A stretch of DNA of 64,000 nucleotides from an uncultured Paracoccaceae bacterium (GCA_951812305.1 CATOSB010000011.1:62001-126000); one strand, 5' to 3'; positions 1-9,935 are shown, counted from the stretch's first letter. Numbers and translations are program-made. Notes: generated by a model from the sequence alone, not told the origin.

Positions 1-571
1 ACTTGCGCGAACTCAAGGCCATCGAAGAGATCGAAAAAGAGCCTTGGGCGACGGAGATGAGCGCAGTGCTTCATAGCGCCAATCAGCTCAGATGCGCGGC
101 TCAGGATCAAGGCGAGACCGAACTCCCGGAACTGGTTCGCCAGGGTATAGTCACCAGATACATGGCGATCCTCGCCAAGGGGCTCGCCTTCCACGAACGC
201 CAGCCCCCGCTGGCCAAAAGCCCCGGCACCCGCGGCCGAAAAGCCAGGCGGCCAGGCCACAACCTGCTCCTCCGCCTGCGTGACTACCGCGATGACGTTT
301 TGCGATTCATCGCCGACTTCGCGGTCCCATTCACAAACAATCAGGCCGAACAGGACCTGCGCATGATGAAGCTGCGCATGAAAATCTCGGGCACCTTCCG
401 CACCCTCGAGGGCGCGCGGGTCTTCGCCGACATCAGGTCCGTCATCTCGACGGCCAGAAAACACCGGTTCAACATCCTGGAAATCCTGACCCTGTCACCA
501 CCTCAGATCATCGCACGGCTCTGACGGAACAAAACCCCGCAACCCTATCGGACAGGGTGCTTGGGAGTTAC
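1..571 (+). mobile_element. IS66-family element copy 1, right part (cut by window start)
   Basis: Near-identical to the complete copies downstream; ends in GGGTGCTTGGGAGTTAC at 571. Confidence 0.95.
3..524 (+). CDS. IS66 family transposase (TnpC), C-terminal part
   Basis: Identical to the C-terminal 173 aa of the 471 aa transposase at 731..2146; contains FTNNQAEQDLRMMKLRMKISGTFRT. Confidence 0.95.
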   Translation: MRELKAIEEIEKEPWATEMSAVLHSANQLRCAAQDQGETELPELVRQGIVTRYMAILAKGLAFHERQPPLAKSPGTRGRKARRPGHNLLLRLRDYRDDVLRFIADFAVPFTNNQAEQDLRMMKLRMKISGTFRTLEGARVFADIRSVISTARKHRFNILEILTLSPPQIIARL

Positions 572-593
572 AACAAACGTTTGTTGATGATAC

Positions 594-2193
594 GTAACTC
601 CCAAGCACCCCCCACGTTTGAGTGTTATTGTCAGTTTTATGGTGAGTCGAATTTGCCATTTTGCGCGTGTTTTTTTCTTTCTTGTCTGAATTCTGTGGCG
701 CCGGGTTGATTTCTCTGAATCAGTGGTGGGATGGATCAGGTTGCCGCCCTTGAACAACTTCTCGCCACGGCTCTGCGTCGGATCGCTGAGCTTGAAGCTG
801 CGTTGGCGAGCATGGCGGAAGAGATCACGGACCTGCGCCGACAGTTGGCCAAGAACAGCAGCAATAGCAGCAAGCCCCCTTCAAGTGATGGCCTGAAGAA
901 GCCAGCCCCGCGCAGCCTGCGTGGCAAATCCGGAAAGAAAAGTGGCGGCCAAGTTGGCCACCGGGGCGACACCCTGCGCCAGACGTCAACACCCGACTTT
1001 GTCGAACGGCATGAGGCGACGCATTGCAGCGCCTGTCAGAGCGCCCTGACGGCGGAGATGGTGAAAGGGATCGAGAAGCGTCAGGTGTTCGACTTGCCTG
1101 CGCCACGCCTGGAGGTCACCGAGCATCAGGCGGCGGTTTATTGTTGCGACCATTGTCGAGCCACGACGACGGCTGGCTTTCCCGATGGCGTGGCCGCGCA
1201 TGTGCAATATGGCACGCGCATGCGGGCAGTGGCGGTCTATTGCAATGTTCAGCAGCTGATACCCGAGGATCGGGTCTGCCAGCTTATGCGCGACCTGTTT
1301 GGGGCCACCAGCTTGTGCGCGGCCAGCGTGACCAACTGGACGCGCGGCGCGGCAAATAAGATGGGTGTCGTGGTTGAACACATTCTCGCCCGGCTTGCCG
1401 AAGGCGGCGTTCGGCATCTGGACGAGACCGGACTTCGTGTTGCCGGCAAGCTGCACTGGCTGCACACGATCTGCGATACCGCCTTCACCCATTACCGCAT
1501 CAGCGCCAAACGCGGTGCTGTTCCAACCTTCCTGACCGGCGGGACGATCATTCATGATCACTGGAAACCCTACTACGCCCATATGAGCGGAGTGGACGCC
1601 CACGCCCTCTGCGGGGCGCATCACTTGCGCGAACTCAAGGCCATCGAAGAGATCGAAAAAGAGCCTTGGGCGACGGAGATGAGCGCAGTGCTTCATAGCG
1701 CCAATCAACTCAGATGCGCGGCTCAGGATCAAGGCGAGACCGAACTCCCGGAACTGGTTCGCCAGGGTATCGTCACCAGATACATGGCGATCCTCGCCAA
1801 GGGGCTCGCCTTCCACGAACGCCAGCCCCCGCTGGCCAAAAGCCCCGGCACCCGCGGCCGAAAAGCCAGGCGGCCAGGCCACAACCTGCTCCTCCGCCTG
1901 CGTGACTACCGCGATGACGTTTTGCGATTCATCGCCGACTTCGCGGTCCCATTCACAAACAATCAGGCCGAACAGGACCTGCGCATGATGAAGCTGCGCA
2001 TGAAAATCTCGGGCACCTTCCGCACCCTCGAGGGCGCGCGGGTCTTCGCCGACATCAGGTCCGTCATCTCGACGGCCAGAAAACACCGGTTCAACATCCT
2101 GGAAATCCTGACCCTGTCACCACCTCAGATCATCGCACGGCTCTGACGGAACAAAACCCCGCAACCCTATCGGACAGGGTGCTTGGGAGTTAC
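594..2193 (+). mobile_element. IS66-family (ISBst12-like) element copy 2, 1600 bp
   Basis: 17-bp perfect terminal inverted repeats GTAACTCCCAAGCACCC / GGGTGCTTGGGAGTTAC; a single tnpC-type ORF. Flanks GATGATAC and ATTTTGGC do not match, so there is no TSD. Confidence 0.95.
731..2146 (+). CDS. IS66 family transposase
   Basis: 471 aa; NSSNSSKPPSSDG motif, zinc-finger-like CSACQ/CCDHC, DDE-type segments HLDETGLRV, IIHDHWKPY, NNQAEQDLR. Confidence 0.96.
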   Translation: MDQVAALEQLLATALRRIAELEAALASMAEEITDLRRQLAKNSSNSSKPPSSDGLKKPAPRSLRGKSGKKSGGQVGHRGDTLRQTSTPDFVERHEATHCSACQSALTAEMVKGIEKRQVFDLPAPRLEVTEHQAAVYCCDHCRATTTAGFPDGVAAHVQYGTRMRAVAVYCNVQQLIPEDRVCQLMRDLFGATSLCAASVTNWTRGAANKMGVVVEHILARLAEGGVRHLDETGLRVAGKLHWLHTICDTAFTHYRISAKRGAVPTFLTGGTIIHDHWKPYYAHMSGVDAHALCGAHHLRELKAIEEIEKEPWATEMSAVLHSANQLRCAAQDQGETELPELVRQGIVTRYMAILAKGLAFHERQPPLAKSPGTRGRKARRPGHNLLLRLRDYRDDVLRFIADFAVPFTNNQAEQDLRMMKLRMKISGTFRTLEGARVFADIRSVISTARKHRFNILEILTLSPPQIIARL

Positions 2194-2343
2194 ATTTTGG
2201 CAGCATCTACTTGTTTTACGACCTTGCCGGTGATCCACTCGACAACGCCGTGCTCCTGGCCTCCCATACGATCACCCGATGATGGTGCGCTTGAGTTTTG
2301 TCCTTGATCCACAATGAGGTTAAGGGTGTTTTTGGAGTCGTTC
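2194..2343 (-). pseudogene. 5' fragment of an unknown gene (M)MNDSKNTLNLIVDQGQNSSAPSSGDRMGGQEHGVVEWITGKVVKQVDAAK..., trapped between two IS66 copies
   Basis: Open minus frame. Its start codons (3951-3956, minus) are separated from the body by IS66 copy 3. The 3' part is cut by the right end of copy 2, which supplies an immediate TAA. Confidence 0.7.
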
Positions 2344-3943
2344 GTAACTCCCAAGCACCCCCCACGTTTGAGTGTTATTGTCAGTTTTATGGTGAGTCGA
2401 ATTTGCCATTTTGCGCGTGTTTTTTTCTTTCTTGTCTGAATTCTGTGGCGCCGGGTTGATTTCTCTGAATCAGTGGTGGGATGGATCAGGTTGCCGCCCT
2501 TGAACAACTTCTCGCCACGGCTCTGCGTCGGATCGCTGAGCTTGAAGCTGCGTTGGCGAGCATGGCGGAAGAGATCACGGACCTGCGCCGACAGTTGGCC
2601 AAGAACAGCAGCAATAGCAGCAAGCCCCCTTCAAGTGATGGCCTGAAGAAGCCAGCCCCGCGCAGCCTGCGTGGCAAATCCGGAAAGAAAAGTGGCGGCC
2701 AAGTTGGCCACCGGGGCGACACCCTGCGCCAGACGTCAACACCCGACTTTGTCGAACGGCATGAGGCGACGCATTGCAGCGCCTGTCAGAGCGCCCTGAC
2801 GGCGGAGATGGTGAAAGGGATCGAGAAGCGTCAGGTGTTCGACTTGCCTGCGCCACGCCTGGAGGTCACCGAGCATCAGGCGGCGGTTTATTGTTGCGAC
2901 CATTGTCGAGCCACGACGACGGCTGGCTTTCCCGATGGCGTGGCCGCGCATGTGCAATATGGCACGCGCATGCGGGCAGTGGCGGTCTATTGCAATGTTC
3001 AGCAGCTGATACCCGAGGATCGGGTCTGCCAGCTTATGCGCGACCTGTTTGGGGCCACCAGCTTGTGCGCGGCCAGCGTGACCAACTGGACGCGCGGCGC
3101 GGCAAATAAGATGGGTGTCGTGGTTGAACACATTCTCGCCCGGCTTGCCGAAGGCGGCGTTCGGCATCTGGACGAGACCGGACTTCGTGTTGCCGGCAAG
3201 CTGCACTGGCTGCACACGATCTGCGATACCGCCTTCACCCATTACCGCATCAGCGCCAAACGCGGTGCTGTTCCAACCTTCCTGACCGGCGGGACGATCA
3301 TTCATGATCACTGGAAACCCTACTACGCCCATATGAGCGGAGTGGACGCCCACGCCCTCTGCGGGGCGCATCACTTGCGCGAACTCAAGGCCATCGAAGA
3401 GATCGAAAAAGAGCCTTGGGCGACGGAGATGAGCGCAGTGCTTCATAGCGCCAATCAGCTCAGATGCGCGGCTCAGGATCAAGGCGAGACCGAACTCCCG
3501 GAACTGGTTCGCCAGGGTATAGTCACCAGATACATGGCGATCCTCGCCAAGGGGCTCGCCTTCCACGAACGCCGGCCCCCGCTGGCCAAAAGCCCCGGCA
3601 CCCGCGGCCGAAAAGCCAGGCGGCCAGGCCACAACCTGCTCCTCCGCCTGCGTGACTACCGCGATGACGTTTTGCGATTCATCGCCGACTTCGCGGTCCC
3701 ATTCACAAACAATCAGGCCGAACAGGACCTGCGCATGATGAAGCTGCGCATGAAAATCTCGGGCACCTTCCGCACCCTCGAGGGCGCGCGGGTCTTCGCC
3801 GACATCAGGTCCGTCATCTCGACGGCCAGAAAACACCGGTTCAACATCCTGGAAATCCTGACCCTGTCACCACCTCAGATCATCGCACGGCTCTGACGGA
3901 ACAAAACCCCGCAACCCTATCGGACAGGGTGCTTGGGAGTTAC
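2344..3943 (+). mobile_element. IS66-family element copy 3, 1600 bp
   Basis: Terminal IRs as copy 2; perfect 8-bp TSD AGTCGTTC at 2336-2343 and 3944-3951. Confidence 0.97.
2481..3896 (+). CDS. IS66 family transposase
   Basis: 471 aa, identical to copy 2 except Q/R in FHERRPPL. Confidence 0.96.
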   Translation: MDQVAALEQLLATALRRIAELEAALASMAEEITDLRRQLAKNSSNSSKPPSSDGLKKPAPRSLRGKSGKKSGGQVGHRGDTLRQTSTPDFVERHEATHCSACQSALTAEMVKGIEKRQVFDLPAPRLEVTEHQAAVYCCDHCRATTTAGFPDGVAAHVQYGTRMRAVAVYCNVQQLIPEDRVCQLMRDLFGATSLCAASVTNWTRGAANKMGVVVEHILARLAEGGVRHLDETGLRVAGKLHWLHTICDTAFTHYRISAKRGAVPTFLTGGTIIHDHWKPYYAHMSGVDAHALCGAHHLRELKAIEEIEKEPWATEMSAVLHSANQLRCAAQDQGETELPELVRQGIVTRYMAILAKGLAFHERRPPLAKSPGTRGRKARRPGHNLLLRLRDYRDDVLRFIADFAVPFTNNQAEQDLRMMKLRMKISGTFRTLEGARVFADIRSVISTARKHRFNILEILTLSPPQIIARL

Positions 3944-3956
3944 AGTCGTTCATCAT

Positions 3957-4357
3957 CTAATCCTTTAGATCGATTTCAAAATATTCACAGACTTGCTTCA
4001 TTGATTGAATGAGGCCTTCTGAGGCTATGCCTGAACTTCCAATGTATAAGCCGATAGCATCTGATGTAGAGCTAAGGGTTGTTAAGCCTCCACTATCACC
4101 GCTCGCCCCGGAATCGTCTATTGTAACGCGATGCGCCATCATATTACCAAAGTACTTTGGGTCATCGTTGACGCGAAGAATATCTGCGTTGAAATTCTTG
4201 GACTGGCCGCGCACGGTCACCTGTTTACCAATTGGCGCAACGGAGCTGAGCCGTAATTTTTTCGCCCCAGTGGGAATACCGCTTGGACCGGCATCCAAGA
4301 TTGCCGCATCGATAGTTGTAGCGGCGTCTATGTCTACGATGGTCGAAGTGCTACCGA
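3957..4357 (-). pseudogene. Trypsin-like serine protease, C-terminal fragment
   Basis: Open minus frame upstream of the annotated 113 aa ORF reads GSTSTIVDIDAATTIDAAILDAG...; Ser motif DDSGASGDSGGLTT...GLYIG. The N-terminal His region is missing; truncated by the IS256 element. Confidence 0.7.
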
Positions 4358-5464
4358 GTTATTGTCAAATCTGGTGTTTGCGGGATCTTTCATGCGGCGG
4401 CGGTTTCGGTCTGGGTTTGCTTGATGCCGTCTTTGAAATTGACGCCTTGGATGACGTCGGCGAGATGATTGAAGCCGCGAAGTTTGCGCCAGTTTTGTTC
4501 GGCGCACTGCCCCAGTTTGAAGATCATGTGGAGCATGCCGTCGCGGGCCAGACAGCCCTTTGAGCGCTTGGTGCGATGACGGATCGTGGCAAAGGCGGAT
4601 TCAATTGGATTGGTCGTTCGGATGCTTTGCCAATGCATTGCGGGAAAATCGTAGAATGCCAGCAGTTCGGTTCGATCTTTCTGAAGCGAGGCGGTGGCTT
4701 TGGGGTACTTGTCTTCAAACGTTTTCACGAGTGCCGTCCTCGATTGCCAGAAATTGTTTCTGACCACGGGTATTTACGCCGATCACGACCAGCGCGCGCA
4801 ACTTGTGATCCTCGCCGCGTAAGCCACTGTGAATACCGTCGGCCCAGATGTAGACCCACTCGTCTTGGGACAGGTCTGCGGTGCGCCACGCCCTGTATTC
4901 AGCGGCCCATTCGGCCTTCAATCTGGCAACTGTTTTGGCCGAAAATCCGGTGGCATTAGCCCCGAGCAAACCCTTCAGCGCCGTTCCCATTTCGCCAGTG
5001 GAAATGCCTTTGAGGTAGAGCCAGGGGATCGCAGCCTGCAGCGTCTTGGTCTTGCGCACGTAGGGCGGTACGAGCGCGGAGCGGAAACTCACTGGCTTGC
5101 CGGTTTTCGAGCGTATCTTTGGAATCTCTACGGTCACAGGTCCAACACCCGTTTGGATTTCACGGGCGGGATGACTGCCATTACGTACCACCCCGGCGCG
5201 CCCGTCTGGTGTTTTGAGGTGAGCAAAGCGATCCATCAATTCCGCAAGCTCAGTTTGAACGGCGGCTTGGATCAGAGCCTGCGCGCCCGTGCGCAAAAGC
5301 TCAGTCAACGGATCAAGGCTGACCTCTCGACCGGCAAATTCAACGATGTTAGTCTCGTCCATGGTGGTGCGTCCTTCTTGGGTCGGATTGGGTTTTTGCA
5401 AAAACAATCCAAACAGATGCACCGCCAACACTCAAACCACGCGAACACCAGATTCAGCCATAAC
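4358..5464 (-). mobile_element. IS256-family element remnant
   Basis: Imperfect terminal inverted repeats GTTATtgtcAAATCTGGTGTTt / GTTATggctGAATCTGGTGTTc (RC); contains split Transposase_mut ORFs; no matching TSD found, boundaries approximate. Confidence 0.75.
4390..5362 (-). pseudogene. IS256 family transposase, degenerate
   Basis: Two ORFs: MDETNIVEFAGREVSLDPLTELLR...LAIEDGTRE and ...FEDKYPKATASLQKDRTELLAFYDFPAMHWQSIRTTNPIESAFATIRHRTKRSKGC. The middle of a normal IS256 transposase is missing. Confidence 0.88.
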
Positions 5465-5505
5465 TCGCGCACGCATTGTTAGGTAACCTGAGTTCTGGAT
5501 AAGCG

Positions 5506-6441
5506 CTATATCTGGTATTCGACCTGCCTGATTGTTTCCGGCACGGTTATGGGTCCCATTTTAACTTTGGTTTTCCCGAGCCTATAGGCTGCGACACACG
5601 AGATGAGGTGTACGAATGCGTTGGCAGGCGATCTGTGTCGAGTGTGTTCCAGTCCCATGCTGGTTTTCAACTTATCGAACAGAGTTTCGATGATGAACCG
5701 CCTTCGCAACAGGATTTTGTTCAGGATTGGCAGGAGATAGTTTTTCATGTTGCGGCGAATGCCGGTGACGAGGTGGAGGCCACGCTGCCAGAGCCGTTGG
5801 AAGAGGGATTTGGAGATATAGCCCTTATCAGCAAATATTTTGCCTTCGGGGCCCGCGATCATGGCTTCAAACGGCTTTCGATCATCGACATTACCTGCCG
5901 TGATTTTGACGGCCATGATCTCCCCCTTGTTGTTGATGATTAGATGCAGTTTGAAGCCAAAGAACCAGCCCATTGTGCTGCGACCGCGCTTTGCCAGCCC
6001 CTTGAAGACCTTGTTTCGATTAATGCGGGCATTGTGGCAGACCGCGAGCTTAGTGCTGTCGGCAAAATAGACGCCGGTTTTTTCACCGCTGAAGCAGTGC
6101 AGCAGTATGCAAAACGGCACCATTAATCTTGGCATGAGGCTGACAAACCGACCATAGCTCGGGAGGTTGCCAAAGCAGTCACGGTATTTCTGCTCAACGC
6201 CATAAATCCAATAATGTTTGAAGTCCTTGAACGGCGACAAGTGAAACAAGACCATGATGAACAGGCTCTCCCCCAGGGTCAGCTTGCCGGCGCGAAGCCT
6301 CTGACGACCCGAGGGGATCAACCGGTGGCGCTCCCAGTCCTCGTAGGTTTTTGCAAAGTCATCGAGACAGACAAAAAGTGCGGTGTTAGTGATCGACATG
6401 AGTGGCGGTCCATATTGTGTCGCTTTTGAACCTTGAATCAT
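5506..6441 (-). CDS. IS982 family transposase
   Basis: [65 protein letters not shown] is characteristic of IS982 transposases. Confidence 0.93.
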   Translation of the reverse strand: MIQGSKATQYGPPLMSITNTALFVCLDDFAKTYEDWERHRLIPSGRQRLRAGKLTLGESLFIMVLFHLSPFKDFKHYWIYGVEQKYRDCFGNLPSYGRFVSLMPRLMVPFCILLHCFSGEKTGVYFADSTKLAVCHNARINRNKVFKGLAKRGRSTMGWFFGFKLHLIINNKGEIMAVKITAGNVDDRKPFEAMIAGPEGKIFADKGYISKSLFQRLWQRGLHLVTGIRRNMKNYLLPILNKILLRRRFIIETLFDKLKTSMGLEHTRHRSPANAFVHLISCVAAYRLGKTKVKMGPITVPETIRQVEYQI

Positions 6442-6527
6442 GGGGCAACGTACCTGGAAACCCCTCTCACCCCATACTAATCACGGGGGCATTCAGGCTG
6501 GTCAACACGGGGCAAAAGGTGCGCGCC

Positions 6528-6968
6528 ATGGAGAACAACTTCCCAATCAACGAAGATCTCGCTTATGAGAAGATCCGGGACCTCATGTTCGACATGATGG
6601 AAGAGGACCCCAACCGTTTCTACGCCCTCACGGATAAGCTCAATGAACTGGCTGCGCTCCCTAAAAGAACCATGACACTTGTGCTCGATCTGATGGCTGC
6701 CACTCCCTTTCAGGTGATCATCCCGAAACACGTACGGAAAAATGACCCTGATACATTCAAAGCAGATCACGAAACCGTTTCAAATGTTCTATTTCTTGGA
6801 GAGTTTGGCGGAATTGCCGTTGAACTGGAGCCAAATGAGGCTTTGAGAGAACCGAGGATCATTTCCATAACAATGGTGGAAATCCCTCATCGCAACCCTC
6901 TGCGAAAAAGGGTCAACGAGTATCGTAAAAAACGAATCAAAAAACTACGAAAAAATTCTGTCGAGTAG
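6528..6968 (+). CDS. IS982-borne passenger gene, hypothetical protein (146 aa)
   Basis: MENNFPINEDLAYEKIRDLMFDMMEEDPNR...RKRVNEYRKKRIKKLRKNSVE; inside the element in all three copies, divergent from tnp. Confidence 0.8.
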   Translation: MENNFPINEDLAYEKIRDLMFDMMEEDPNRFYALTDKLNELAALPKRTMTLVLDLMAATPFQVIIPKHVRKNDPDTFKADHETVSNVLFLGEFGGIAVELEPNEALREPRIISITMVEIPHRNPLRKRVNEYRKKRIKKLRKNSVE

Positions 6969-7069
6969 TGCACTGGTGACGCCAACGTCTTATCCAGTAT
7001 CGGGGTTAGGTAATAAGCGGAATTAAGCTGAATTCGCGGGCAATATGTCGCGGTTATTCGCCTTTAAGG

Positions 7070-8669
7070 GTAACTCCCAAGCACCCTGTCCGATAGGGTT
7101 GCGGGGTTTTGTTCCGTCAGAGCCGTGCGATGATCTGAGGTGGTGACAGGGTCAGGATTTCCAGGATGTTGAACCGGTGTTTTCTGGCCGTCGAGATGAC
7201 GGACCTGATGTCGGCGAAGACCCGCGCGCCCTCGAGGGTGCGGAAGGTGCCCGAGATTTTCATGCGCAGCTTCATCATGCGCAGGTCCTGTTCGGCCTGA
7301 TTGTTTGTGAATGGGACCGCGAAGTCGGCGATGAATCGCAAAACGTCATCGCGGTAGTCACGCAGGCGGAGGAGCAGGTTGTGGCCTGGCCGCCTGGCTT
7401 TTCGGCCGCGGGTGCCGGGGCTTTTGGCCAGCGGGGGCCGGCGTTCGTGGAAGGCGAGCCCCTTGGCGAGGATCGCCATGTATCTGGTGACGATACCCTG
7501 GCGAACCAGTTCCGGGAGTTCGGTCTCGCCTTGATCCTGAGCCGCGCATCTGAGCTGATTGGCGCTATGAAGCACTGCGCTCATCTCCGTCGCCCAAGGC
7601 TCTTTTTCGATCTCTTCGATGGCCTTGAGTTCGCGCAAGTGATGCGCCCCGCAGAGGGCGTGGGCGTCCACTCCGCTCATATGGGCGTAGTAGGGTTTTC
7701 CAGTGATCATGAATGATCGTCCCGCCGGTCAGGAAGGTTGGAACAGCACCGCGTTTGGCGCTGATGCGGTAATGGGTGAAGGCGGTATCGCAGATCGTGT
7801 GCAGCCAGTGCAGCTTGCCGGCAACACGAAGTCCGGTCTCGTCCAGATGCCGAACGCCGCCTTCGGCAAGCCGGGCGAGAATGTGTTCAACCACGACACC
7901 CATCTTATTTGCCGCGCCGCGCGTCCAGTTGGTCACGCTGGCCGCGCACAAGCTGGTGGCCCCAAACAGGTCGCGCATAAGCTGGCAGACCCGATCCTCG
8001 GGTATCAGCTGCTGAACATTGCAATAGACCGCCACTGCCCGCATGCGCGTGCCATATTGCACATGCGCGGCCACGCCATCGGGAAAGCCAGCCGTCGTCG
8101 TGGCTCGACAATGGTCGCAACAATAAACCGCCGCCTGATGCTCGGTGACCTCCAGGCGTGGCGCAGGCAAGTCGAACACCTGACGCTTCTCGATCCCTTT
8201 CACCATCTCCGCCGTCAGGGCGCTCTGACAGGCGCTGCAATGCGTCGCCTCATGCCGTTCGACAAAGTCGGGTGTTGACGTCTGGCGCAGGGTGTCGCCC
8301 CGGTGGCCAACTTGGCCGCCACTTTTCTTTCCGGATTTGCCACGCAGGCTGCGCGGGGCTGGCTTCTTCAGGCCATCACTTGAAGGGGGCTTGCTGCTAT
8401 TGCTGCTGTTCTTGGCCAACTGTCGGCGCAGGTCCGTGATCTCTTCCGCCATGCTCGCCAACGCAGCTTCAAGCTCAGCGATCCGACGCAGAGCCGTGGC
8501 GAGAAGTTGTTCAAGGGCGGCAACCTGATCCATCCCACCACTGATTCAGAGAAATCAACCCGGCGCCACAGAATTCAGACAAGAAAGAAAAAAACACGCG
8601 CAAAATGGCAAATTCGACTCACCATAAAACTGACAATAACACTCAAACGTGGGGGTGCTTGGGAGTTAC
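7070..8669 (-). mobile_element. IS66-family element copy 4, 1600 bp
   Basis: Terminal IRs as other copies; perfect 8-bp TSD CTTTAAGG at 7062-7069 and 8670-8677. Confidence 0.97.
7117..8533 (-). pseudogene. IS66 family transposase, frameshifted
   Basis: One extra T in TAGGGTTTTCCAG (about 7696-7699) relative to the other copies; splits the ORF into 322 aa and 197 aa pieces. Confidence 0.93.
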
Positions 8670-8835
8670 CTTTAAGGTTAGTAATCTTGTGCCGCGGCAA
8701 CAAATTTCCACAATTGGTAGCGCCATCTACAAGATTCCAGTTAATGGACGGGAGATTGTGTTGACTAACGCAATAAAAAATTTATGACATTAACAATTAC
8801 TTAATTATTTTGCTCCAGGGGGGTAGATAAAGGTT

Positions 8836-8979
8836 GTGTTTGATTTAAGCGTAGAGAGTGTCGAATTTCGACTTGATCGTTTCCAAAATCTCACTAGCTC
8901 CAAATTTTCCGGACGATTGTTTCGCATTGCAAAGCGCGGGTTCGATCTATTCCTCGCAGTGTCGTTGCTACCTTTGTTA
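8836..8979 (+). pseudogene. Bacterial sugar transferase (ExoY/WcaJ-like), N-terminal fragment
   Basis: GTG start; MFDLSVESVEFRLDRFQNLTSSKFSGRLFRIAKRGFDLFLAVSLLPLL, typical KRxFDLxLA...LLPLL start; cut at IS982 copy B. Confidence 0.6.
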
Positions 8980-8999
8980 ACCTGAGTTCTGGATAAGCG

Positions 9000-9935
9000 C
9001 TATATCTGGTATTCGACCTGCCTGATTGTTTCCGGCACGGTTATGGGTCCCATTTTAACTTTGGTTTTCCCGAGCATATAGGCTGCGACACACGAGATGA
9101 GGTGTACGAATGCGTTGGCAGGCGATCTGTGTCGAGTGTGTTCCAGTCCCATGCTGGTTTTCAACTTATCGAACAGAGTTTCGATGATGAACCGCCTTCG
9201 CAACAGGATTTTGTTCAGGATTGGCAGGAGATAGTTTTTCATGTTGCGGCGAATGCCGGTGACGAGGTGGAGCCCACGCTGCCAGAGCCGTTGGAAGAGG
9301 GATTTGGAGATATAGCCCTTATCAGCAAATATTTTGCCTTCGAGGCCCGCGATCATGGCTTCAAACGGCTTTCGATCATCGACATTACCTGCCGTGATTT
9401 TGACGGCCATGATCTCCCCCTTGTTGTTGATGATTAGATGCAGTTTGAAGCCAAAGAACCAGCCCATTGTGCTGCGACCGCGCTTTGCCAGCCCCTTGAA
9501 GACCTTGTTTCGATTAATGCGGGCATTGTGGCAGACCGCGAGCTTAGTGCTGTCGGCAAAATAGACGCCGGTTTTTTCACCGCTGAAGCAGTGCAGCAGT
9601 ATGCAAAACGGCACCATTAATCTTGGCATGAGGCTGACAAACCGACCATAGCTCGGGAGGGTGCCAAAGCAGTCACGGTATTTCTGCTCAACGCCATAAA
9701 TCCAATAATGTTTGAAGTCCTTGAACGGCGACAAGTGAAACAAGACCATGATGAACAGGCTCTCCCCCAGGGTCAGCTTGCCGGCGCGAAGCCTCTGACG
9801 ACCCGAGGGGATCAACCGGTGGCGCTCCCAGTCCTCGTAGGTTTTTGCAAAATCATCGAGACAGACAAAAAGTGCGGTGTTAGTGATCGACATGAGTGGC
9901 GGTCCATATTGTGTCGCTTTTGAACCTTGAATCAT
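9000..9935 (-). CDS. IS982 family transposase
   Basis: 311 aa, near-identical to copy A. Confidence 0.93.
   Translation of the reverse strand: MIQGSKATQYGPPLMSITNTALFVCLDDFAKTYEDWERHRLIPSGRQRLRAGKLTLGESLFIMVLFHLSPFKDFKHYWIYGVEQKYRDCFGTLPSYGRFVSLMPRLMVPFCILLHCFSGEKTGVYFADSTKLAVCHNARINRNKVFKGLAKRGRSTMGWFFGFKLHLIINNKGEIMAVKITAGNVDDRKPFEAMIAGLEGKIFADKGYISKSLFQRLWQRGLHLVTGIRRNMKNYLLPILNKILLRRRFIIETLFDKLKTSMGLEHTRHRSPANAFVHLISCVAAYMLGKTKVKMGPITVPETIRQVEYQI

Larger units (their letters stand above)
5486..7006 (-). mobile_element. IS982-family element copy A, 1521 bp, with passenger gene
   Basis: Ends ACCTGAGTTCTGGATAAG / RC ACCCCGATACTGGATAAG; 6-bp TSD TAGGTA at 5480-5485 and 7007-7012. Confidence 0.92.
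7045..8787 (+). pseudogene. Small ORF (44 aa, MSRLFAFKVSNLVPRQQISTIGSAIYKIPVNGREIVLTNAIKNL) interrupted by IS66 copy 4
   Basis: Excising 7070-8669 and one TSD copy joins ATG at 7045 to TGA at 8785-8787 in one frame. No homology recognised. Confidence 0.45.

Noticed and set aside
986-2086. 366-aa minus-strand ORF inside each IS66 copy
   Set aside because: Fully antisense to the transposase, repeated in every copy, composition follows high-GC codon shadowing; no recognisable domain.
2155-2193. Small stem ACCCTatcggacAGGGT at the IS66 right end as a separate regulatory element
   Set aside because: It is part of every IS66 copy's terminus; can be explained as a subterminal transposase site or read-through block of the element itself.
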